Shown: positions 11,741-23,042 of the stretch, one piece after another
How the letters are laid out: every line of letters begins with the position of its first letter
Position numbering within the stretch: position 1 is the stretch's first letter
Assembly (NCBI GenBank): GCA_903632075.3
Contig: CAHIKZ030004725.1
Coordinates: 2,969,501-3,033,500 of the forward strand
Direction: 5' to 3'
From: Acanthosepion pharaonis
Taxonomy: Eukaryota > Mollusca > Cephalopoda > Sepiida > Sepiidae
DNA length: 64,000 nucleotides
Notes under the pieces: generated by a model
What the model was told of the DNA's origin: nothing
Seen by the model: only the letters and a program-made list of their open reading frames with translations
Databases searched by the model: none
Made by a program: the position numbers and the translations under genes

Positions 11741-12149
11741 CAAGTCAAGCTTAGGCCTGTGACTGGTAACATGTAACCCAATACAACCTGCTTCAGGGAT
11801 GGGTGATTGACATCTAAACAAGCTCCCTCACTAGGTTTTCTGCTGGTGAGGAGAGTGGCATGTTAACTCCCCAGATAAAATGATTTGTCAAAGGCTGGAT
11901 GAGCATCTTATAGGAGCCAATAGACACCTAGCATGGGGCCTCAAGACTTGAATGACAAACCTTCCTGGAGATGATGCCTTGATAAAAACAGTGTACTTGG
12001 ACTACAGCGAGTGTCCGAGTTCAGGAAGAGCATCCAGGCCTTGCAAAACTGCCTCAAATCATTGATAAATCTTTTGTTGGGCAGGACCCACCTTGCTTTG
12101 TGCAAGATTAATCCCAGTCCAGTTTCAAAAAAAAAAAAAAAAAAAAAAA
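11741..12149 (+). mobile_element. Retroposed element with poly(A) tail
   Basis: A discrete block, GC-richer than its flanks, ends abruptly in about 24 A (12126-12149), as target-primed retroposition leaves. It contains GGGCAGGACCCACCTTG and GATTAATCCCAGTCCAG just before the tail. No reverse transcriptase motif is visible; a 64-codon frame over its 3' half is not protein-like. It could be a SINE or the 3' end of a LINE. Confidence 0.55.
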
Positions 12150-13186
12150 GACTATGTACCTACCATCAAATATCAAATACAGATAAGCCTATTTATTTTA
12201 AGTGACATTCTATTTTAAACTTGCTGGTTGAGCAAAGTTCATATAGTCACAGTTACTGTATCCATGAGTAAATCATTGACTATCTTGAATCTCTTCAGTT
12301 CTATTGTCCGTTCAGGCAATTTTTTTTTTTTTTTTGCCTAGTGAATAAGTCATTTTTCAGGATAGCCTATACTGAACTAGTAATAAATGCAGAGATACAT
12401 TGGCTACAGTAATCTTAAAGGTAGGCTGTTATAATAATACGAGAATTATGCCGGTCATAATAAATTTATTTACACCATATAATCATCTCTAATTAGTTAA
12501 TACTTGAAAGAGGAAATGGATACATTATGTAATTGAGGTATTTCGAGTTTCCCTTGGATATTATAGATGCACACATCAAAGGAGCACTTTATTTCACAAT
12601 ATGTCCTAACTGAGGAAGAAATGACAACATCTAATTGTCATTTGTTCCTGAAATTCTATCCAGTACTAGGAAGTGATCAATAAATCATTGTACATACTGA
12701 CAGAAAAGAGAAAGGAACCACTGAAAAATTCCGTGCAAGTCGCACAGATCGCCAACTATTTACATTGAATTAAGCTTTATGGTAACAGTTTAAAATGGTT
12801 TGGTGTATTTGAATTTCTGCTCAGACAAGTGAACTCCTTTGGGTTGTAAATGTTGTTACCATGATGATTTATCTAATCAAGTCTTCAGCTTTTTTTCAGA
12901 TGTATAATAATTCATAAGGTTATTCTCATTACCCAATTTAAAAAAAAAAATAAAAAAAATAAATATTCCCAAATTTTACACTTGGAGAAGGTTGCAGAAT
13001 GCATCAGTCAAAACACAAATAGCATTTGTACCAAAGAGTTCATTTGTCCAAATAAAGCTTACGTTGTTAATAATACTTAAAATAAAATTAATTTTTTTTT
13101 CCTTAAAAGTAAGAATTAAAAATTTGTTTTATGCATTACATCTATATAAGATTTACCTTATTTTTTTTAATTTTTTTTATTTTAAT
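12150..13186. other. AT-rich non-coding stretch
   Basis: Nothing gene-like was seen. There is a T-run near 12320-12335 and A/T homopolymers near 12940-12960 and 13090-13100, without recognisable repeat family members. Confidence 0.55.
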
Positions 13187-13325
13187 AAATACTGTATACA
13201 CTCGCATATCATACAACTTTTGAAGATCTAATTTTAAGAGGGTCACATCATGCACAAGATAAAATTAGCATATAGCAAAATTAGGTCTTCAAACATTGCA
13301 TAATACATGAGTACATACAGTACTT
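13187..13325. repeat. Foldback with 49-bp diverged arms
   Basis: Arm 13187-13235 aligns without gaps to the reverse complement of arm 13277-13325: 38 of 49 positions are identical, with a 41-nt loop. Of the 11 differences, 10 are transitions. Both arms begin with a TACTGTAT-type end and finish with CTAATTTT. It lies immediately 3' of the minus-strand LINE relic, so it could be a MITE-like insertion there. Confidence 0.85.
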
Positions 13326-13389
13326 ATTTTGCATGCAATAAAATTTAGTGTTTGGTTTTCAACTCTTTCAAATTGTGCAAAAATATTCT

Positions 13390-14660
13390 ATGTGCCATGT
13401 TCCTTCAGGAAGTGGCTCTCTATAATTTTCTATCTATTGTAGTTCCTAGTAAAGTTTGTCCTCTCTCTAATTCTGCCAATCATTTTACAAAGCTCATTAG
13501 GTAGATTAAAGGCTGCTTTCCTCTGCCCCCCCTCTTGCCTCCAACATGTCCTATCAGTGTTAAATTTTCTAAGCTCTCTTTCTTCATTATGTGCCCCAAA
13601 AATTGCAACTGATTTTTTCTGGTTCTAAGGCTAAGTGTCCTTTTTGTTTCCATTTCTCTTAAACCTTTGAAGTTGTTCCCATGTTCAGTCCATAGTATTC
13701 CCAAGAATCCATCTATAGTACCACATTTCTGTTGCTTCAAGTCTTTTAATCTCTCAGGAAATTGTGATATAGGAGGACAGATATATAATAGGTCATTAAT
13801 TTTTTCTTCATTATTTTTTTTTTTTCCTCATTTCTTAATACTTTGCTTAGCTTTTAGATAGCAGATTTTGCTATCCTAATGTGTCTGATTTTGGGGTCAC
13901 ATTTTGTGCCCTCTGTTAAAACACTTCAGAGATATTTAATTTTTTGTACTTGCTTCATTTTGGTATCCCCAATCTGTAATTCACATGTTTGGCTGTCCCT
14001 TTTGCTAACAACCATGTATTCTGCCTTCTTACAACTGATGCTTAATCCTTCCTTTTTGCTTTCCTTCATTGACCTTCTGTAGGAGTTCATGTATTTTCCT
14101 ATACATGTCTACATATCTAATATTGTGGAGGCCAATAATGAATTCTGGTAGAACTTCAAATTCTCTCTGGATTGTTTCATTGTAAAGGACTGAAAAAGTA
14201 GTGAGAAGGTACATCCTTGTTTTACACCCCTTTCTATATTTCTATATTTATTGAATTCATTTTCTCTCTGGCAGTTTTTGCCGCCAGCATCAGTTCTAAT
14301 ATCCTTCCCAAATAAATCAAGCTTACTTAGCACTTCAAATAGTTCCTTGTGTCATACTTTATGAAAGGCTTTTGCATAATCTATAAAACAGGTACGCATC
14401 CTTTTGCGTTGCTCTTTCTGATATCATTTTGAGCATGAATATCGCACGCCTTGTCCCAGAGTCTTTCATGAAACCATACTGTTTTATTTTGGGTCTAAGT
14501 CTTCCACATGCTCCATTCATCAGAATTCGGATAAGTTTTGTTATGTGGCTCATTAAGTTGATTGTCCAATGGAGTTCGAATTTGTTTGTACCCGACTTAT
14601 TAATCTTAGAAAGTACTATGAAAATGGATCTATTACCAGTTTTAAAATGAAGCAAAACCT
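13390..14660 (-). pseudogene. RTE/BovB-like non-LTR reverse transcriptase relic
   Basis: Read on the minus strand, the fragments follow the order of an RTE-type reverse transcriptase. First comes fingers/palm start ISLMSH-like (here INLMSHITKLI), then KDSGTRRAIFMLKMISERA. Next is LDLFGKDIR, then NIERGVKQGC (the conserved RQG-type motif). The HNIRYVDM segment stands where the catalytic YADD should be, so the second key Asp is lost. The C-terminal part has ILWTEHGNN, LQFLGHIMKKE, GHVGGKRGGRGKQ and a decayed DRKL-RA tail. Several frame changes, stops (for example within the connection region) and a deleted thumb segment make it a pseudogene. The 5' endonuclease is absent. The RTE/BovB-like assignment is by recalled motif similarity. 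Confidence 0.85.
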
Positions 14661-15678
14661 TGGGAAAGGTAGGAATCCTCTTCTCCCTTCATTTATGAGT
14701 AAATAGCAGGACAGACTTGGTTTTATCACCTTGGATGGTTAACTCGTCTACCACAGAAAGAAATGGCAACCTACTGCAGGAAATAATCTGCCTAGCCAGT
14801 CATATATCAAAAGATACATGATCACTTAAATGTGTATCACACATGGCACATAACTGACTGAAACAATGAACATTTCTTGAACCTATGAAGATTAGAAATA
14901 ATGTACTTTTGTTTTTACATTAGCCTAAATCATTACTTCTTTTCATGAATTATGAGAGAATGTTGGAAAGTTATCAGCCAGACCAATAAGCGATTCCTTC
15001 CAAAATTCTGATGACCGGTCAGATTCAAGATAGTGGGTCGAACAGAACCTTTTAGCAGCTAACTTCTAATACTTATTTCTCAAACAAAATATAACATCCT
15101 ACATGCAGGACAATTTTTAAAGACCTTGATTTTTTTGTCGACGACATTTCAAAACTTAAAAAGAAAAAAAAAAATAATATGACTTACAGAAATGTTTTGC
15201 GAACATGACTGCTACTAAATTTAGAACACCATTTTATTTGTGCTTGTATTTTAGTCTTTCCAGTTCACTGACAACCAACATTCACAGAAAATTCCGAGAA
15301 GCAAAGTAAAATAGATTGAACTTTAAACATTTCTCATCAATGTTATGAGACTTTTGTACAAAAACTGTAGTTTTACATTTCATTGAAGAGACTTTTTTTT
15401 TTTTTCTTATTAAGTTTGGTACATTTTATATTGTCATTAATTATAAAGCTTTTACAAAATATTTAAATACTATAGGCGCTGGTACATACAGAAGCTAGCA
15501 AAGCTACACAGCAGCCTCTCCCAGATATTGCAATTAGCAGTGGTGCTGCTTTCAAAGCCAATTAAGCTAAACTAAAATATTAGTTTTATAATAAAAATGT
15601 AAATTTGGATTATGTTCCTATTTAAGATTTTTCTCTGGCTGTGAAAAACTCATGAATAATATGAATATGTCCGTATGC
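14661..15678. other. Non-coding stretch upstream of the LINE relic
   Basis: No coding evidence. 14690-14800 is mildly GC-richer and may be further decayed LINE sequence continuing from the relic, but I cannot translate it convincingly. A GTTGCT-free, AT-rich remainder follows, with T-runs at 15390-15404. Confidence 0.4.
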
Positions 15679-15712
15679 ATATATATATATATATATATTA
15701 GTGCATCTCTCT

Positions 15713-15750
15713 CACACACACACACGTGTGTGTGTGTGTGTGTGTGTGTT
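15713..15750. repeat. (CA)n(GT)n palindromic microsatellite
   Basis: A (CA)n run turns directly into (GT)n, making a perfect CA/TG palindrome. Alternating purine-pyrimidine DNA of this type can adopt Z-form or cruciform structure. It lies just downstream of a (TA)n tract at 15679-15698. Confidence 0.9.
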
Positions 15751-15864
15751 TTTAATACAAAATTTGTCTCTTAGCTGATTGATGTTATATTCAGCACTGC
15801 AACTCTGGAGTTTTGTAGATGGATCCTTTTTGTAATTGTTCAGTCCACTTGTCAGGTTTCAGCA

Positions 15865-15872
<8 letters not shown>

Positions 15873-15908
<36 letters not shown>

Positions 15909-16057
15909 ATTAATGGATTTATTTCTAATCCTACATTTATTTGCAAATTTTATTAGAATGGATACTTTGTGTTTGAAACACAGTATCCATTCTAATAAAA
16001 TTTGCAGTAATAAATGTAGGATTAGAAATAAATCCATTAATTCTTTATATATATATA
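15873..16057. repeat. Near-perfect foldback embedded in (TA)n
   Basis: The arms are 15908-15974 and 15976-16042, nearly perfect reverse complements of about 66 bp with a few small indels and almost no loop. Outside the arms both sides run through A/T-rich DNA into (TA)n (15873-15903 on the left, about 16046-16057 on the right), so the inverted symmetry continues into the microsatellite. This suggests a foldback element inserted in, or carrying, a (TA)n tract. Open frames across it on both strands are by-products. Confidence 0.85.
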
Positions 16058-16399
16058 ATTTTTTTTTCCCCATCTTTATTATTAAAAAAAAAAAGTTTGT
16101 CTTTTATCTTCCTGTTCATTCCAGAAATCTTAATGAAGAAAATGTTTCCTCACCTTCTACAGCAGTAATATACCATTTAATAAATAAAAATGGAGCATAT
16201 TTCAAATTCAGAATATTTATTCTAATAATGGTTGGAGTAATGAAAATAACACATTAAAAATAAATTCATTAATTCTTTAGAAATTGCTTTGTTTATGTTA
16301 CGGATACAAAATTGAACAGATGTGAAGCATTTGAGAAAACTAATCTGAGCAAAAAAGGGAGTGTGCTTTCCTTAAAAAAGAAAAATAGAACCTTGCACA
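16058..16399. other. AT-rich spacer
   Basis: Nothing gene-like. It is AT-rich sequence with an A-run at 16083-16094. Confidence 0.5.
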
Positions 16400-16520
16400 C
16401 TGTGGTGTTCTCCATAGAGACAAAATGATAAAGCATACTGGATCAAATGGGGGTTTTCTCTACAAAGGGGAGTGCAGGTTTGATCCCTGCTAGGGTAAGC
16501 ATTCTCTTTACTAAGATTTC

Positions 16521-16564
<44 letters not shown>
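16400..16564 (+). mobile_element. Short tRNA-derived SINE with (TA)n tail
   Basis: A clear box B-like element, GGTTTGATCCC (16477-16487), is preceded by a tRNA-like segment (CATAGAGACAAAATGATAAA). It is followed by a short body and a (TA)n tail at 16531-16564. The box A match is weak. The (TA)n tail rather than poly(A) would be unusual and may be a secondary expansion. Confidence 0.5.
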
Positions 16565-16567
<3 letters not shown>

Positions 16568-16920
16568 ACACACACGAGATGATAGTGTAATTCCTAATTT
16601 CCTATGTTCTTTCACAATTATATATTGCAATGAAGATGCAGTTTAACAATGAAAAGGGAATTACTGCTTCTGGTATTGGTAGCTTCATGTAGACAAGGGC
16701 AAAGTGGTAGAGGTCGTAATGTTTGTCAAATTAAACTCAAGAACAATAATACAATATTTTCATCATATGGATTATGACAAAGAGGAAAAAAAAAAATGTA
16801 AGAGATCTTTTTTTTTTAAACTATCAGAAAAAGAGACTTATGACCAAATTAGAGTTGAAATTGCAGTCATTCTATGCATAAAATAAAGAAAACACCTTCA
16901 ATGTGTGTTCAATGTAGTCA
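16565..16920. other. AT-rich spacer
   Basis: No feature recognised. A 60-codon frame at 16704 is lysine-rich from A-runs and is not credible. Confidence 0.5.
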
Positions 16921-17358
16921 TTAGAATCTCACCATTGGTTGATTTGTCAGGAAGGTGACTTTTTGATATTTTCTGTCTCAGAGGGAGGCAATCCCAAAAT
17001 GCAACACCTTTGGAATATGCCTAAAAACCACACTATGGATTAACTCACGCCTTGTGAGTGAAATTGGGTAGACAGAACTCTTTGGGTCGCTGTCAATGGT
17101 TGTGATAGTACAAAGTCACACATCATCATGACTGAGGGTTTGAATGTGTTTGCCTTGGTCAGACTGTTGATCAAGCTAGATAATACATTATCTCTCAAAC
17201 TGTAACTAAGGTCTGCTCAGCATAGTTGCAGTATAAACCACAGGTGGGCTGTTTGGGTGTTGAAAATAAACAAATGTACCCGAGCAAGCATCTGTAACAG
17301 GGACTGGCTGGCCGCCCTAGTAGACTGGCATCCTCGGATATAAGTGGCCAGCCATTTG
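16921..17358 (+). mobile_element. tRNA-derived SINE, family C, 5'-truncated copy
   Basis: This copy aligns over its full length with the reverse complement of 48783-49215. Shared landmarks include ATCTCACCATTGGTTGA-type box B DNA, a CACGCCTTGTGAGTGAAATT segment, GGTAGACAGAACTCTTTGGG, GTTGCAGTATAAACCACAGG and a terminal ATCCTCGGATATAAGTGGCC. The head keeps box B (AGAATCTCACC) but has lost most of box A. At about 440 bp it is long for a SINE, with a substantial internal body. An open frame of 76 codons on the minus strand is not meaningful. Confidence 0.85.
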
Positions 17359-17499
17359 TATCTTTTTAGGATTGTACAGTTGGTTGATAATTGGGAATTG
17401 ATAATATCAGCATTTGGTAAGTAATTGGTCATCAATTTTTTTGCCAACTAATCAGATTTCACAGTTAGTCCTGTGTTTTTTTATATTAAAAATAACATC

Positions 17500-17534
<35 letters not shown>

Positions 17535-18981
17535 ATAAAATAAAATAAATAAATAAATAAAAAAATCAGAATTTACTTAGAATGAATATTCAGGTAGTTT
17601 TTCATTATTTTTTTTAAAAAAATCTTTGAAAATAATTATCAATTATTGACATATTGGTGTAGCTGTATGTCAAATATTATGCAAGAAACAAGAGCAGATC
17701 TGATAAGTTTTACAAAAGTAAAAATTATAAAACCAACTAAAGAAAAAGTCAGCAAATTTTAACTAGTAAAATATTCTTGAACTGTTTTGAAATTAAATGC
17801 CGAATTACCATTATTAAGCCATACATAAACACATTATCAAAGTCTGTAAACTAATTTTATAAGTCATTGATAACTTAACTACCAAATACTGTTTCTGTTC
17901 AGAATATATATTTGTTAGCTGACTAAATGAGTGAGATGGTAGTGAGTGTTTCTGGCACAAGAACTCAATATTTCAGTCAAGGCCAGGATACTGAATACTG
18001 TTTTCAAAGAAAACAAGTTTTCTTCCAGAAATTGGTGCTTAAACCTGCATTAGTCACCTTGGATTTCTGAATATGTATAGTCTCCTAGCAACTGATTCCC
18101 ATCACAACCGAGCTACAAATGCACCACATTGCATGCTACACTGTCAGGAAAGTAGTGAGATGGGGGCAAAAGAAACAAGTTGATAACTAGGAATTATAAG
18201 TAATTTAAAAATTTAGGGGTAACAAAACACCCTACATGACTAATGCAGGGTTATAGATTTTACTTCTATTCAATTAGTACATATATGTGCTTGTAAAATA
18301 ACTTTTTTTTTTTTTAACAGATGTTCAAAGAAGTGCATGTGCCTGTCTACACAAACACATATGTGCATGCATGCATCAGTACATAGAGAGAGAGATCCCA
18401 ATAAACATTTTGTTTTATACTTATAAGTAATACTTATATAGTGGGTGGAGTGGGATGGGGAATTTAGTTGAATCAAAAAATGTATTTGGTTAGTCAATAA
18501 AATTTCACACAAAAATTCTAGAAAGCACTGTGACACGCATACACACACATATCTAGACATATGCACACACACAAACAATTGTAACACCATGCAATATATT
18601 TTTTAATTTAAGATTAGTGAATGTGTAAACAAAAAATGACTACAGATATATCGAATTAAAAGTGATTTCATACAGGTGCAGGAAACTCACATTTTTTAAA
18701 AAACATATATGTGTGTGTATGTGTGTGTGTGTGTGTGCACGTGTGTGTGTGATAGTAGGTGTTATGACAGTAGTAAAATTGGTAGTATAACATCCAAAAC
18801 ACAAAACCAAAAAGGTGTGAATATTGTTTATTTTTTTTTGTGAAGGTAGAATAGCAAATAACAAGGGAGGGAAAAAAATGGATGGTGAGGTCACTGGAAA
18901 CATCAAAAATGGGGTGAAGCAGAGCCATGCTGTAGACAAGTGTTTTGGCTTCCCAAGCAGAACACCAAACTGTCATCATGA

Positions 18982-19020
<39 letters not shown>

Positions 19021-19532
19021 AGGAAACAATTATCTATAAATCCTGGGAGAAAAGAGAAAGAGACAGGTTCCTACCTTGAAGTGATTTCAAGTTATGCTGT
19101 CCTGTAAATAAAGCAAAAATTTAAGAAATAATACAAGATAACCCCAAAAGCTTGGAGTTTGCTGGTTCTAATGAACAGAAGAAGAGAAGGTACTTTTCCT
19201 CTTTCTAAAGATGGTCACCTGGCTGTTATCTGGTGAGGCTGACTCAAAGTTTAATACCATTTCCTTGTCTGTCTCTATGGAACTTATAGCCAAGCATATC
19301 TATACAATGATACAGAGCTTGTATGTCATCTGAAATCTGGGGTACAATATTGACACTAAATCATTCAGACTTGTATCCTAATTTTTGTTATTTTGAACAC
19401 TGTTTTAGCTGGTGCAGTCTCCAACCTTTTACAAATGATGGTTGCAGCCAATAATTTTTCAAAAGATCCACATATCAGGAGAATCTTTTGCTGTTTGGAT
19501 GAATAAAGTATGAAAATAAAATATGAAGATTT
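17359..19532. other. Non-coding stretch with A-runs and GT repeats
   Basis: No gene recognised. It holds about 31 A near 17502-17532, a TG-rich patch at 18710-18752, CA-rich DNA at 18540-18575, and a long A-run with GAGA interruptions at 18980-19021. Around 18000-18140 and 19140-19300 the DNA is a little GC-richer but unassigned. Several frames of about 100 codons on the minus strand are CA/GT-repeat translations. Confidence 0.5.
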
Positions 19533-19651
19533 CCATAGAGTGAGGAAGGCCATAGAGTGAGGAAGGCCATAGAGTGAGGAAGGCCATAGAGTGAGGAAGG
19601 CCATAGAGTGAGGAAGGCCATAGAGTGAGGAAGGCCATAGAGTGAGACAGC
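19533..19651. repeat. 17-bp minisatellite, six perfect units plus a diverged seventh
   Basis: The unit CCATAGAGTGAGGAAGG starts at 19533, 19550, 19567, 19584, 19601 and 19618; the unit at 19635 decays after GAGTGAG. Because 17 is not a multiple of three, a reading frame passes through all phases every 51 bp. On the minus strand none of them has a stop, giving a repeating HSMAFLTLWPSSLYGLP-type peptide. There is no sign it is translated. Confidence 0.97.
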
Positions 19652-19710
19652 CAAAACAGTGATTGAAAGACAAAATATGAGAATACTAATCCAAATGATT
19701 CATTAAAAAG

Positions 19711-19933
19711 ATGAGGAAGGGTGGCTTGGAAAACTTAACCCTCACATGGCATATTGAGGGCAAGAGAGATAGGGGTAGGCAATGAGCCACTACTTACCTG
19801 ATGAGCTTGTGCGAATGGATGGTAGAAGCGAGAAGGGGTTGCTTAGCAAACAGGAGAATAACTGCTAAGAACCACATGAGATAGGAAGATGTGGAGAGCC
19901 GTGAGCACCTGTGTTCTTAAGGGACTTAACACA
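19711..19933 (+). pseudogene. RTE-like LINE C-terminal relic
   Basis: The plus-strand translation starts MRKGGLENLTLTWHIEGKRD, then RGRQ, a stop (TGA 19783-19785), and YLMSLCEWMVEARR. After a frame change it reads DRKMWRAVSTCVLKG to 19933. This is the conserved C-terminal block of the RTE-type element also seen at 13390-14660, 42971 and 60202. Two stops and the frame change make it dead. Only the 3' end of the coding region survives, as expected from 5' truncation. Confidence 0.8.
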
Positions 19934-20827
19934 GAGAAAAAGTGAATTCAGTAGAAATGTTTCCAAAGAAGAAAGTAGCGATATTAAAATGAATAAATAA
20001 AGAGATACAAGCATTTTGAGAGAAAGGTGTGTTTATCAGAAACATGAATTTTTAAATATTTAATAAGCTTAGTCTGACAAGGCCATAAATGTAGAGGCAC
20101 CAACTGAACACTAAACCTATTACGGTAGTAATGGTCTGTGAGATGAGCTTGCTAATAACAACATTTACTCTAGTATTTACTAAGTTTAGTTTAGTCTGGC
20201 ACAAGGCAATGTTGAGGGAAGTTGACAGGTATGTCACATAATCTTCCAAGTAAGGAAAGACAGCTTGCTTAGGAAGTCAACATGAACATTCTTGACCTTT
20301 ACTTGGGCTTGAACGTTTATCTTTAGAGCTAGTGTGAAAACAACTTTCTCAGCCAGGAGGCAGGCCTCAAATGTTCAACTGATCCTGAACATGACAAAAA
20401 GGTTTCACAAAAAACAAGACCAAAAATAAAGAAACGTTTGTCTTTAAGATTAAATACACTGAGATTTTGTATTGTATTCCAGTAGATAATCAAGAAAATG
20501 AGTCATCACTAAAATTTGAGTAGAAAGCATTTTGGGCCCCCATCTGAATGCACACACAATACACAATGACAAACATTACTCCATTTCTTTCTTTTTTTTT
20601 AAAATCTAAATTAGGAAATCATAGATTTTACTGCAAATAACATTGTCTTTGTTGGTTATTATAAACCTCAAAAGAAGAGAATGTGTTTTTTGCATTACTT
20701 TTGCTGGTTTAATGAAATTTGAACTTGTGATATAGACGCGAAAGCCTACAATAATCAACGTTTTTAATTTGCTGACGACAGCCACACAAATTCTGTAGAC
20801 AATAAGTTCATTTTTAGCACAGTTGAT
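19934..20827. other. Non-coding stretch
   Basis: Nothing recognised apart from AT-rich DNA. A patch at 20270-20400 is GC-richer, without coding signs. Confidence 0.45.
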
Positions 20828-21060
20828 TCACCATCAGTCCCATGACTGGGTGTGGTCGTAAGGTCAGTGCTGTGCAGCTGAGCACCACCATACGTCTTGA
20901 CAGTATGCCAATATCAGAGTCTATATGAAGGATCTTCTAGTCCACTTAGTGATATTGTCACAGCCCATTTTTTTTCTGTCTGCTATTTCCGATGGTAGGG
21001 GAAAGAGTGTCACCTCTTGTGAGGTGTCTACACCATTTCAACTTCTTTTTGATGGGGGAT
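20828..21060 (-). pseudogene. LINE C-terminal relic (RTE/Jockey-type tail)
   Basis: On the minus strand the DNA reads KKLKWCRHLTRGDTLSPT, then RQKKMGCDNITKWTRRS in a shifted frame, then a MVVLSCTALTLRPHPVMGL-like end. This order (KWxGHxTR ... GRQKKRWxDNIxEWTG ... tail) is the C-terminus of a non-LTR retrotransposon. Stops and frame changes are present. The family is less certain than for the neighbouring RTE relics because only the tail remains. Confidence 0.55.
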
Positions 21061-22490
21061 AGGTCATCTTCCAACATGACAGTTTCTTGACTATACACTT
21101 AATTTACATTTTTTTTCCAACAATGGCAATCAGAGAATATCTTTCAGGAATCATCAGAATGTATAGAGTTTTTTTTTTTTGTTTTTTTTTTTTTAAATAA
21201 TAGTTTTTTTTACTGTTGCTGTTCACATATGGTTTGAAAGTATTTATTTTTTTTTATTTGGCACAACTTATAAATTTAAGAACTGTTTTACAATGTTTTT
21301 GCATATACTTTTATAATTATAATAAATGATTACAAAGAGCAACTAATTCCATTGTTGTATTTAAGATATAAATGTTAAACTAAGAAATAAACAGTTTTTT
21401 TCCTTTGGAGTGTGTTTAATATACTATAGTATAAACAGCACATTATATAGAAACTGTCTAGATACTCACTGAAGAATGTAGGACTATTAAGACTTATCAT
21501 GCTTGGTATGTAATGTGCTTACTAGTCAACAGAAAAGTGGGGACCAAAGTGGAAGAATTCAGTTCTCTTTTACTGTTTTTTTTTGGCTAAATTCTTTTAA
21601 AAATAAACAATTCTTGCCTTATTTATTTTCAAATGCAAGTTTAAGATACACACATTATGTAAACATGAATGACATGGAGAAACAGTCTATAACAAGAAAA
21701 AATGAAATTAAAGAAGAGAATGAGATGTGGGGGGGTGTCATCTGCTGAAGTTAGAAGAGAAAACAGAAGGAGAGTCAAAGAGTTAAAAAAAAAAAAAAAA
21801 AAAGACAAGGGTTTTACTATTGAAAAACACACAAGTCATAATGAACAGCTGGCAAAGGAAGGAGAAACTGAAGTTTGTTGAAGTGTATATAGCACAATAT
21901 GAGTTTTCATGTGCACACACCTGTTTACACATTAGACAGCAGCCAATCTAATTAGGAAGGCGTAATGGAACAAGCCTAGCTGTTGAAACAGTAATCATAG
22001 GCATCAAATCCTCAAGCAGAAAGAATAGTTACTTCACACAGAGATTGATTTCACTGCCCTTAGGTCGACAGCAAGCAATTATTAAATACTCCATAGCTGT
22101 GCTTCTACTAGAGAAATTTATAGATAAGGGAAAGTTTTCTTTTCTATAGATATGAATATATATCCCACAATCCTCCAAAGTCACATGACACTTGTAATAA
22201 TGAAAATGCCAAATGTTATGAAAGGTTAAAAATATATATTGGATGCCTAATAGCAATGTAAAATCAGGAGAGAAAATTTTAAAAAATTGTTATGGTTTTC
22301 AGGATTTAGTTTAGTGAAATAATTTCTTTCTGTATGAAATGTTTGGTTTGGTTTTTTTTTTTTGTTGCTCAAATCTGGCCTTCATTATTTCTGGAAATCT
22401 AGAATTTTTGAGAAAAATACAATTTTTAAAGTAAGAGTAAGTCAAGTGACTAAAGTGGGTTTTAAGTTCCAATCTCTATCAGAGTGTGTA
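21061..22490. other. AT-rich non-coding stretch
   Basis: No gene seen. It has T-runs at 21170-21194 and 21205-21211, an A-run at 21785-21803, and otherwise unique-looking AT-rich DNA. Confidence 0.55.
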
Positions 22491-22519
22491 TTGTATATAT
22501 ATATATATATATATGCGCG

Positions 22520-22551
<32 letters not shown>

Positions 22552-22991
22552 TGGCCTGACAGTATCCATCTTTATTAAAGCGGATGTTCAATTTACAGTG
22601 TAAATGCACTGCTAAACTGGACGTTGATTTTGTATCTGTTCATGCAAATGAACATATAATTTTAAAACATGGAAGGTGAAAAATTTCCATTTTTTTTTTT
22701 ATTTTCACAACTGGTAACATGGGATTGGGGTTTAAGCACCCCCCGTCCAACATCACAAATTGAATTTCTGGTTGCGGAGAATAAGAAAAATCTAAATTTC
22801 TGGTCCCTTTTAGACTTCTGTATTCTTAAAATTATGCATGTTATAGGCTAAGAAAAAACATACTACTTACATAAAAAAAAAAAAATAATAATAAAATATA
22901 AAATAAACACATTTGTAAATTGAACCCTTGACAACAAAAAATAAACTTAAGAATTTCTGAAAGAAAAGAATGTTGTTCATTCAAACCAGAT

Positions 22992-23041
<50 letters not shown>
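22491..23041. repeat. Two (TA)n tracts with intervening unique DNA
   Basis: (TA)n at 22493-22546 is interrupted by TGCGCG at 22515-22520. A second tract runs 23009-23041, preceded by an A-run. The DNA between (22547-23008) has a C-rich patch at 22738-22748 and no recognisable gene. Confidence 0.85.

Positions 23042-23042
<1 letters not shown>

Noticed and set aside
13879..14082. Plus-strand frames of 60-75 codons over the LINE relic
   Set aside because: Antisense shadows of the minus-strand reverse transcriptase.
15003..15025. CTGATGACCGGTCAG palindrome-like word
   Set aside because: Short imperfect palindrome with no GAAA partner or repeat family; chance.
19533..19651. CRISPR-like array
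   Set aside because: Units are contiguous 17-bp tandem copies without spacers, and the genome is eukaryotic.
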